From NCBI GenBank assembly GCA_003220955.1, contig QHTW01000214.1, forward strand, positions 1 through 7,302: a stretch of 7,302 nt of DNA, read 5' to 3'. A program made the position numbers and the translations under genes. Shown here piece after piece: positions 1-4,750 of the stretch; position 1 is the first letter of the stretch, and each line of letters opens with the position of its first letter. The DNA comes from Gemmatimonadota bacterium. GTDB taxonomy: Bacteria; Gemmatimonadota; Gemmatimonadetes; Gemmatimonadales; GWC2-71-9. The notes under the pieces were generated by a model, which made no database searches, was not told the origin of the DNA, and saw nothing but the letters and a program-made list of their open reading frames with translations.

Positions 1-2
1 AG

Positions 3-125
3 TACGGGGAGTCGCATGCACCGCTCGGCGGCATGCGCGTCCCCGACGCCTGGCTGGAACAGCTCGAGCATCGTCTCGAGCTCACTACGAGGAAACGCGA
101 TGAGCGAGCCGCTTCCGATCGGTAG
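3..125 (+). CDS. C-terminal end of an unidentified protein (5' partial)
   Basis: The frame starting at base 3 is open from the window edge to a TAG at 123-125 and gives a 40-residue tail with a run reading GGMRVPDAWLEQLEHRLEL, which looks like a turn followed by an amphipathic helix. Its codons are strongly G/C at third positions until about base 84, as in the neighbouring genes, which favours this frame over the other two. It would overlap the peroxiredoxin start by 26 bases. A competing frame ends at TGA 101-103 and would give a neat ATGA overlap, but its translation is Arg/Ala-rich and looks like a shadow. I do not recognise the family and assign no function. Confidence 0.5.
   Translation, partial: YGESHAPLGGMRVPDAWLEQLEHRLELTTRKRDERAASDR
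61..82 (+). repeat. Perfect 8-bp inverted repeat just upstream of the peroxiredoxin gene
   Basis: AGCTCGAG at 61-68 and its exact reverse complement CTCGAGCT at 75-82 are separated by six bases (CATCGT), so the transcript can form an 8-bp hairpin. It sits inside the tail of the upstream gene and ends about 6 bases before the peroxiredoxin ribosome binding site. It could affect translation or mRNA stability, or be a by-product of the coding sequence (QLEHRLEL). No U-tract follows, so it is not a classical terminator. Confidence 0.45.
89..93 (+). promoter_or_regulatory. Ribosome binding site of the peroxiredoxin gene
   Basis: GAGGA at 89-93 lies six bases before the ATG at 100. This supports the start at 100 rather than the in-frame ATG at 16, whose extra 28 residues resemble no peroxiredoxin N-terminus. 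Confidence 0.7.
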
Positions 126-537
126 TAAGGCACCCGCCTTCAAAGCTCCGGCGTCGGATGGCCGGACCTACGCCCTGGCGGATCTGTTGAAGAACGGACC
201 GGTGGCGCTGGTCTTCTATCCGGGCAACAATACGCCCGGCTGAAACCGCCAACTCTCCGCCGTGCGCGATGAGATGGCCAAGTTCGAGTCAGCAAAAATG
301 CAGCCGCTGGGCGTGAACCCCGCGAGCGTGGAGAGTCATCGCGGCTACGTCGAGAAGTTTCAGTTCACCTTCCCGCTGCTCTCGGATCCCGAGCGCACGA
401 TCGCCGGCGCGTACAACGCGCTGAAGGACGATGGCCAGCGGATTCAGCGGACGGTCTATGTGATCGGCCGCGACGGCACCGTGCACTTTGCGCAGCGCGG
501 CACCCCTCCCGTAGACGACATCGTCCGTGCCGCCTGA
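100..537 (+). CDS. Selenocysteine-containing peroxiredoxin, BCP/AhpC-TSA type (in-frame TGA at 241-243)
   Basis: Predicted thiol peroxidase of the thioredoxin fold, reducing hydroperoxides in the cytoplasm; 145 residues, normal for the BCP (PrxQ) group. The N-terminus carries the family pattern (IGSKAPAF, then ALVFYPGNNTPG at residues 36-47). The next codon is TGA, exactly where the peroxidatic cysteine of the TPGC motif belongs (residue 48). The same frame continues with NRQLSAVRDEMAKF, then GVNPASVESHRGYVEKF, FPLLSDPERTIAGAY and TVYVIGRDGTV, all ordinary BCP sequence, up to TGA 535-537. The codons on both sides look equally well kept, and a hairpin follows the TGA at 248-278, so selenocysteine insertion is the best reading. 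No cysteine occurs anywhere; the usual BCP resolving position (five after the active residue) is Ser53, so it would be a 1-Sec enzyme needing an external reductant. The alternative is a TGC-to-TGA nonsense mutation or base-call error. A conventional gene caller would split it into 100-243 and 262-537. Its end overlaps the next gene by up to 11 bases. Confidence 0.87.
241..243 (+). other. Predicted selenocysteine codon (UGA)
   Basis: TGA replaces the peroxidatic Cys codon in the TPG-C motif at residue 48. TGA also ends at least six genes in this window, so recoding must be local, as in Sec insertion, and not a genome-wide code change. Confidence 0.8.
248..278 (+). promoter_or_regulatory. SECIS-like hairpin downstream of the in-frame UGA
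   Basis: Hand folding gives a 12-bp interrupted stem: 248-251 pairs with 275-278, an A252/A274 mismatch, 253-255 with 271-273, a bulged U270, 256-257 with 268-269, a bulged C267, 258-260 with 264-266, and an apical CGU triloop at 261-263. The loop begins 17 bases after the UGA and has G at its second position, which fits the general bacterial SECIS pattern (stem-loop soon after UGA, G among the first loop bases). The exact apical pairing is uncertain and no energy was computed. In bacteria such an element binds SelB carrying Sec-tRNA. Confidence 0.65.
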
Positions 538-1239
538 TTTGCACGGCAAGGTTGTCCTCGTCACCGGCGTGGGCCGGGTCGGACAAATCGGTCATGCGGT
601 GGCCCGCGGTATCGGCCGCGCCGGCGGCTCGCAGACGTCAACGCCGTCGGGCTCGCCGATCGCGTCAAGGAGTTCGGGGCGGAGGGGATCGCGGCGAAAG
701 CCTCGGCCGGCGACCTGACGCAGCCCGAGACCGCGCGCGCCGCGACCGCCATGGCGCAGGCGCAGTTTGGCGGGCTCGACGTGGTGGTGAACGTCGCGGG
801 CGGTTTCTTCAGTTATGGGCCGTTCACCGAGGTCAAGCCCGAAATCCTCGATCGTGAGCTGTCCGTCAACTTCAAGACCGCATTCTACATGTGCCAGGCT
901 GCCGTCCCGCTCCTGCTCACGCGCGGGGGCGGCGCGATCGTCAACTTCGCGTCGATCGCCGTGGTGCGGTCGCTCATGCATATGTCGGCGTACAGCGCGG
1001 CAAAGTCGGCCGTCGCCGGACTCACCCGCGAACTGGCGCGCGAATACCGCGATGCCAACATCCGCGTGAACGCGGTGGCGCCCGCGACCGTCCGCACCGC
1101 CGACAACGTGGCACAGATGGGCGATACGCAACCACTCGTCGAGTTGGAAGAAGTCGTGAACACGGTTCTGTTTCTGGCGAGTGACGAAGCCAGCGCGATC
1201 ACCGGCCAGATCGTTCCCATTACCGGAAAAGCGTACTAG
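527..1239 (+). pseudogene. Short-chain dehydrogenase/reductase (SDR), frameshifted near 622-631
   Basis: An NAD(P)-dependent SDR gene split over two frames. The first part starts at GTG 527 (or TTG 539, just after the peroxiredoxin stop) and has the cofactor-loop motif VTGVGRVGQIGHAVA, ending sensibly at about GRAGG near 628; that frame then runs into unrelated sequence and stops at 716-718. The rest is in another frame from about 628 (LADVNAVGLADRVKEFG) to TAG 1237-1239. It contains the NVAGG motif (790-804), the catalytic Ser codon at 952-954, Tyr at 991-993 and Lys at 1003-1005 (YSAAK), and the usual C-terminal ITGQIVPITG. The missing piece corresponds to the second beta strand of the Rossmann fold, so a deletion of 1 mod 3 bases, perhaps about 10, is the simplest explanation. 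A shorter ORF could start at ATG 751 but would lack the cofactor-binding half. It may be a true pseudogene or an assembly error. The substrate is unknown. Confidence 0.8.
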
Positions 1240-1970
1240 TGCGGCTCGAAGGCGCGGCCGCACTCGTCACTGGCGCGGGGCGGCGGATCGGGCAGGCGAT
1301 CGCCATCGGACTCGCGGAGTCCGGCTGCGACGTCGTCGTGCATTATCATGGCTCCGCGAAGGGCGCCGAAGAGACGGCGGCGGCGGTCCGGAAGGCGGGT
1401 CGCCGGGCCGCGCTGGTGTCGGCCGACCTGCGTGACCCCAGCGCCGCGCGGGGCCTGGCCGATCAAGCCGCCCGCGCGCTGCAGCGCCTCGATGTCCTGG
1501 TCAACTCGGCGGCCATCATGGTTCGCCAACCGGTGGAAACGGTCACGCCCGAGAGCTGGGACGCGACACTCGATCTCAACCTGCGCGCCATCTTTTTCGT
1601 CTCGCAAGGCGCCATCCCGCATCTGCGCCGCACCAAGGGCAAGATCGTCAACCTCGCGGATCTCGCCGGGCTGGAGCCGTGGCCGACCTACATTCCGCAC
1701 AGCGTCAGCAAGGCGGGGGTCGTGATGCTCACCAAGGCGCTCGCGCGCGCCCTGGCGCCCGATATTGCCGTCAATGCGATCGCGCCCGGGGCTGTGCTCC
1801 TGCCCGACGACTGGGATACCCAGTCGCGGGAGCACATTCGCGAAACGACCCCGCTCGAGCGCGTCGGCTCTCCCGCTGACGTCGTGGCCGCGGTGCGATT
1901 TCTCCTGGCGGGAACGGATTACGCGACCGGCACGATCCTCGTCGTCGATGGAGGGAGACTCCTCCGCTGA
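1239..1970 (+). CDS. SDR family oxidoreductase, pteridine reductase/FolM-like
   Basis: Complete 243-residue SDR, normal length, starting at GTG 1239 with a one-base overlap with the preceding TAG. The Rossmann motif TGAGRRIG (residues 11-18) with Arg residues in the loop suggests NADPH. Other family marks are NSAA (89-92, replacing NNAG), Asn114, the catalytic-strand segment IVNLAD with Asp141 in place of the usual Ser, Lys158 in HSVSKAG, VNAIAPGAVL, and VVDGG near the C-terminus (236-239). Asp at the Ser position and the TGAGRRIG style recall pteridine reductase PTR1/FolM, which reduce dihydropterins or dihydrofolate. At the Tyr of the YxxxK pair there is His154, so the usual proton donor is replaced; Tyr151 is three residues earlier. 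The substrate is therefore unsure, and a non-pterin function is possible. Confidence 0.85.
   Translation: MRLEGAAALVTGAGRRIGQAIAIGLAESGCDVVVHYHGSAKGAEETAAAVRKAGRRAALVSADLRDPSAARGLADQAARALQRLDVLVNSAAIMVRQPVETVTPESWDATLDLNLRAIFFVSQGAIPHLRRTKGKIVNLADLAGLEPWPTYIPHSVSKAGVVMLTKALARALAPDIAVNAIAPGAVLLPDDWDTQSREHIRETTPLERVGSPADVVAAVRFLLAGTDYATGTILVVDGGRLLR
1950..1957 (+). promoter_or_regulatory. Strong ribosome binding site pointing to a CTG start
   Basis: GGAGGGAG, inside the last codons of the preceding SDR, ends nine bases before the CTG at 1967. No ATG, GTG or TTG occurs in the downstream gene's frame between the in-frame stop at 1877-1879 and base 2015, so this site fits initiation at CTG 1967. 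Confidence 0.6.
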
Positions 1971-2695
1971 GGGACGTCGTCGTCGTCGGTGGCGGGTGCT
2001 ATGGGACGTTCTACGTGTCTCAGCTCGCGAAAGCCAAGGCGCGCGGCAAGACCGATTATCGCACGGTCATCGTTGTCGATCGGAACCGAGACTGTCAGGC
2101 AAAGCGAGAGTTGGGCGACGCCCCCGATCGGCGGTTCGTGACACAAGACTGGTCCGCGTTCTTCGATGAATGGCTCGCCGACGCACGAGACGACCAAATC
2201 GTGCCTTCACCGCACATGCCGCATCTCATGTTCGAGTGGGTGCTGCGCCGGGCGCGGGAACGCTGGCCCACGCGATCCGTATCGGTCGAGCCGGTTCCCG
2301 GCGACGTTCCGACGCCGTATGATCGCGGCGGTCGCGGCCCGAATGCGACCCGCTACGTCTCGTGGGCGGACTGGGTCTGCCCGACTCATTGCATCGAGCC
2401 GGCGCTGTGCCCGGCGATCGGCGCCCAGCGCACGTGGGAGATGGGGGATACGGTCCGCGACCTTGCGGCACGGCTGCGGGCCGGCGGTCGGCCAGTGCGC
2501 GGGCCGGCGCTGTTTGTGTGCAAGCATCACGTCTTCGGTGTGGGGATGTTCTCGACGGAGTCGGTGCGCGCGGGCGATCGACTGGTGGAACAGGCAGGGG
2601 CCCCGGGTGAGGCCGAGATCCTCATCGGCACGATCTCCAGCTGCCATGGCGCGCTAAACCTGTTGACCGTCCGACAGTCCGACGGTCCGACATGA
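1967..2695 (+). CDS. Cys-rich Rossmann-type protein of unknown function, probable CTG start
   Basis: Predicted 242-residue protein. The N-terminus RDVVVVGGGCYGTFYVSQL is a beta strand plus glycine-rich dinucleotide-binding loop (GGGCYG, residues 8-13), and VIVVDRNRDC (34-43) looks like the second Rossmann strand ending in an acidic residue. The middle is Trp/Arg-rich. At 138-148 is a CPTHCIEPALC cluster (C-x3-C-x5-C) suggestive of metal or Fe-S binding. Further cysteines are at 11, 43, 185 (VCKHHVFGVGMF) and 226 (SSCHGALNLL). The conventional start, GTG 2015, would remove the glycine loop; the only NTG in frame that keeps it is CTG 1967, which overlaps the upstream TGA as CTGA and follows a good ribosome binding site. 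The gene ends in ATGA with the next. I do not recognise a named family; a redox or sulfur/metal-related role is only a guess from the cysteines and neighbours. Confidence 0.75.
   Translation: MRDVVVVGGGCYGTFYVSQLAKAKARGKTDYRTVIVVDRNRDCQAKRELGDAPDRRFVTQDWSAFFDEWLADARDDQIVPSPHMPHLMFEWVLRRARERWPTRSVSVEPVPGDVPTPYDRGGRGPNATRYVSWADWVCPTHCIEPALCPAIGAQRTWEMGDTVRDLAARLRAGGRPVRGPALFVCKHHVFGVGMFSTESVRAGDRLVEQAGAPGEAEILIGTISSCHGALNLLTVRQSDGPT
2669..2691 (+). repeat. Three tandem GTCCGAC units, 8-base period
   Basis: GTCCGAC occurs at 2669-2675, 2677-2683 and 2685-2691, separated by single bases (A, then G). It encodes the last residues (VRQSDGPT) of the Cys-rich protein and runs directly into the ATGA overlap with the DUF309 gene. 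Because 8 is not a multiple of 3, gain or loss of a unit would change the frame of the tail and the stop position. Confidence 0.8.
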
Positions 2696-3039
2696 ATCCC
2701 GAGGATCGCCGACGCTACCTCGAGCACGCGCGTGATCTCTTCAATCAGGGCGAGTTCTGGTTAGCGCACGAAGCGTTGGAAACAGTCTGGCGTTCTATTA
2801 TTAAGAAGGAAGAGGCGCAGGTCTGGCAGGGCTTCATTCAAGCCGCGGCCGCGCTGCTGCACCGGGCCCGCGGGAACCGTCACGGGACTGTCGTCGTTGG
2901 AGCGGCAGCGCTCGAGAAGCTGGCCGGTCCGCAGCGACCCGAGATCGAATTCGAAACCGTAGGATTTCGCGCCCAGTTGGCGCGCGCCCTGGCGGGGGAG
3001 GGTGATCCTCCGCGACTGGAATTCCGAGCACATGACTAA
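2692..3039 (+). CDS. DUF309 domain-containing protein
   Basis: 115-residue small helical protein matching the DUF309 pattern: RDLFNQGEFWLAHEALETVW (residues 14-33, with His26, Glu27 and Glu30 in the HExxE arrangement) followed by QGFIQAAAALLHRARGN (46-62). The family is widespread in bacteria and has no settled biochemical function; the conserved His/Glu residues line a helical bundle and may bind a metal or ligand. It starts at ATG 2692, overlapping the previous stop by four bases (ATGA), so translation is probably coupled. Its stop (TAA 3037-3039) lies inside the start of the thioredoxin reductase gene. Confidence 0.85.
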   Translation: MNPEDRRRYLEHARDLFNQGEFWLAHEALETVWRSIIKKEEAQVWQGFIQAAAALLHRARGNRHGTVVVGAAALEKLAGPQRPEIEFETVGFRAQLARALAGEGDPPRLEFRAHD

Positions 3040-3997
3040 ACGTGTCGCGCTCATCTACGACGTTGTCATCGTCGGGGCTGGTCCTGCTGGGCTATGCGCC
3101 GCGCTGTATGCGGGCCGGGGCTTGCTCAAGGCGGTGACGATCGAGCGCGGCGCCCCCGGTGGCGAGCTCCTCAACACCGATCTGATCGAAGACTACATCG
3201 GGTTCGAGAGCATCAAGGGGTGGGAGCTGGCGCAGAAGATGACGGAGCATGCCAAGAAGTTCGGCGCCGAGATCGTCACCGATACGGTCGAGCGCATCCA
3301 CCGGGACGCGGACGGCTGGTTCGACGTCGAGACGGCTCGGGGCGATTCCTACAGGAGTCAGGCAGTTATTCTGACCGCCGGCGGCACGCCGGTGAAGCTC
3401 GGCATTCCGGGCGAGAGAGAATATGCCGGGAAGGGCGTCTCGTACTGCGCGGTCTGCGACGGCGCCTTCTTCAGGGGCGAGCGCCTCGCCGTGGTGGGGG
3501 GGGGCGACGCCGCCGTCGAGGAGGCCGACTACCTCACGCGCTACGCCAGCAAGGTGCATCTCGTGCATCGGCGCGACGAATTCCGCGCCTCGCAGCTGTT
3601 GCAGGAGCGCGCCTTCTCGAACCCCAAGATCGAAGTCATCCGCAACACCGTCGTCCCGGAAATCGTCGGCAACGACAAGGGCGTCACCCACGCCGTCCTC
3701 GAGGACAACTCGACCGGCATGCGTTCCAACCTCGATGTCGGGGGCGTGTTCATTTTCGCTGGGTTCAAGCCGAACACGCAGCTCGTGGACGGTCACGTCG
3801 ATCACGACGCCGGTGGCTATATGATCACCGACAACCGGATGATGACCTCGATGGCGGGTCTCTTCGCCGCGGGGGATGTGCGGAGTCAGGTCACGCGGCA
3901 GATCACCACGGCGGTCGGCGACGCCACCACCGCCGCAATCGCCGTCGAGAAGTTTCTCAAGGGACTCCGGGAAGGCGACGGGAAGGCCAAGCAGTGA
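3032..3997 (+). CDS. trxB: Thioredoxin reductase (low-molecular-weight, NADPH/FAD)
   Basis: Flavoenzyme passing electrons from NADPH through FAD and a redox disulfide to thioredoxin or a similar carrier in the cytoplasm. The 321-residue length is typical. The FAD-binding GAGPAG is at residues 15-20; the redox centre is C139-A-V-C142-D, the classic CxxCD; the NADPH loop VVGGGDAAVEEA is at 154-165, followed by HRRDEFRAS (179-187); the C-terminal FAD motif GLFAAGDVRSQ precedes QITTAVGDATTAA. The start at ATG 3032 places the Rossmann loop at the normal distance and overlaps DUF309 by eight bases; a GTG at 3002 would add ten unsupported residues. A run of nine G (3496-3504) encodes the NADPH-loop glycines. 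Its presence in the same operon as a Sec-peroxiredoxin fits a peroxide detoxification system, though no thioredoxin gene is in view. A ferredoxin/NADP reductase-like relative is unlikely because the CxxC is present. Confidence 0.93.
   Translation: MTKRVALIYDVVIVGAGPAGLCAALYAGRGLLKAVTIERGAPGGELLNTDLIEDYIGFESIKGWELAQKMTEHAKKFGAEIVTDTVERIHRDADGWFDVETARGDSYRSQAVILTAGGTPVKLGIPGEREYAGKGVSYCAVCDGAFFRGERLAVVGGGDAAVEEADYLTRYASKVHLVHRRDEFRASQLLQERAFSNPKIEVIRNTVVPEIVGNDKGVTHAVLEDNSTGMRSNLDVGGVFIFAGFKPNTQLVDGHVDHDAGGYMITDNRMMTSMAGLFAAGDVRSQVTRQITTAVGDATTAAIAVEKFLKGLREGDGKAKQ
3496..3504 (+). repeat. G9 homopolymer inside trxB
   Basis: Nine consecutive G residues lie in the codons for the NADPH-loop glycines (residues 155-158). 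The frame is intact in this copy. Confidence 0.9.
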
Positions 3998-4635
3998 AGA
4001 TCGTCCCGATCCCCAACGGCATGTTCGCCGAGAACTGCTATCTCGTCGTGGACGAGGACGCGGGGGAGTGTGCCATCGTCGATCCGGGCGAGGAAGCCGG
4101 GCTGATTCTTCACAAAGTGAAGGAGACCGGCACGATGCCCGTCGCCATCTGGCTCACCCACGCGCACATCGACCATGTCCTCGGCGTTCCGAGGATCGCT
4201 GCCGAAACCGGCGCGCCGGTTTGGCTGCATCCCGCTGACCGCCCCCTGTATGACGCCGTGCCCGAACAGGCGGCCTGGTTTGGGCTTGCGCCTCCCGGAT
4301 CACTTCCGCCGCCCGACCACGAGATCGCGCCCGGAGCGCGGCTCTCGGTGGGCGGTCTGGATTTCGAAGCGCGGCATGCGCCCGGTCACTCGCCCGGCAG
4401 CGTGTGCCTGGTGGGACCGGGCGTGGTGTTGAGCGGGGACGTGTTGTTCGCCGGGTCGATCGGCAGAACCGACCTGCCGGGCGCCCATTTCGAGACCTTG
4501 ATCGCGAGTATCGAGCGCGAGTTGCTCCCCCTTTCGGACGACACCATCGTGTACAGCGGACATGGACCCGAAACCACCATCGGACGGGAGCGCCGCACGA
4601 ATCCCTTCCTCACCGGCGTCAACCGGATCGTCTAA
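3994..4635 (+). CDS. Metallo-beta-lactamase-fold hydrolase, glyoxalase II-like
   Basis: 213-residue single-domain MBL-fold enzyme. The metal-binding signature THAHIDH is at residues 55-61 (His56, His58, Asp60, His61), with the further ligands His132 (APGHSPGS), Asp149 (LSGDVLF) and His190 (YSGHGPETT); GSIGRTDLPG follows at 154-163. This set and the short length match the YcbL/type II glyoxalase-like group, which hydrolyse thioesters such as S-lactoylglutathione, but the long C-terminal substrate domain of classical GloB is absent, so the true substrate is open. It starts at GTG 3994, overlapping the trxB stop as GTGA, with a purine-rich GGAAGG about seven bases upstream. Its last 74 bases are shared with the zinc-ribbon gene in another frame. 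Confidence 0.9.
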   Translation: MKIVPIPNGMFAENCYLVVDEDAGECAIVDPGEEAGLILHKVKETGTMPVAIWLTHAHIDHVLGVPRIAAETGAPVWLHPADRPLYDAVPEQAAWFGLAPPGSLPPPDHEIAPGARLSVGGLDFEARHAPGHSPGSVCLVGPGVVLSGDVLFAGSIGRTDLPGAHFETLIASIERELLPLSDDTIVYSGHGPETTIGRERRTNPFLTGVNRIV

Positions 4636-4750
4636 GCCGAAGCCCCGCTGCCTGCGCTGCGGAGCCGAGGTCCAGCCCAAGCCCTGGGGCTGCAAGAATC
4701 CGTGCCCGAATTGCGGATTCCCGTATCCCCTGGGCGACTGCTCCGATTGA
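4562..4750 (+). CDS. Small zinc-ribbon protein
   Basis: 62-residue protein with a disordered Pro/Ser/Lys-rich N-terminus and a compact Cys-rich C-terminal half: CLRC (Cys30, Cys33), then WGCKNPCPNCGFPYPLGDCSD with Cys44, 48, 51 and 60. Two CxxC knuckles are typical of zinc ribbons. It starts at the only canonical in-frame start, ATG 4562, overlapping the hydrolase end by 74 bases in a different frame; the Cys-rich part lies entirely after the hydrolase stop, which supports a real gene. Its TGA overlaps the next TTG start. I recall similar small proteins annotated as hypothetical; the function is unknown. The N-terminal third may be poorly conserved because it is read from sequence constrained by the hydrolase. 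Confidence 0.72.
   Translation: MDPKPPSDGSAARIPSSPASTGSSKPKPRCLRCGAEVQPKPWGCKNPCPNCGFPYPLGDCSD

Noticed and set aside
100..537. UGA reassigned genome-wide instead of selenocysteine
   Set aside because: TGA ends at least six genes here in positions where family length or a following start requires a stop, so the code is standard.
262..537. A separate gene beginning at GTG 262 after the TGA
   Set aside because: It would begin inside the peroxiredoxin fold and lack the active site; the frame is the same as upstream, so readthrough explains both parts.
2015..2695. GTG 2015 as the true start of the Cys-rich protein
   Set aside because: It would delete the glycine-rich nucleotide-binding loop encoded just upstream in the same frame, and no good ribosome binding site precedes it.
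3094..3993. 300-codon in-frame upstream extension of the hydrolase ORF
   Set aside because: The extension is Arg/Gly-rich and lies wholly within trxB in another frame; the hydrolase family N-terminus begins at GTG 3994.
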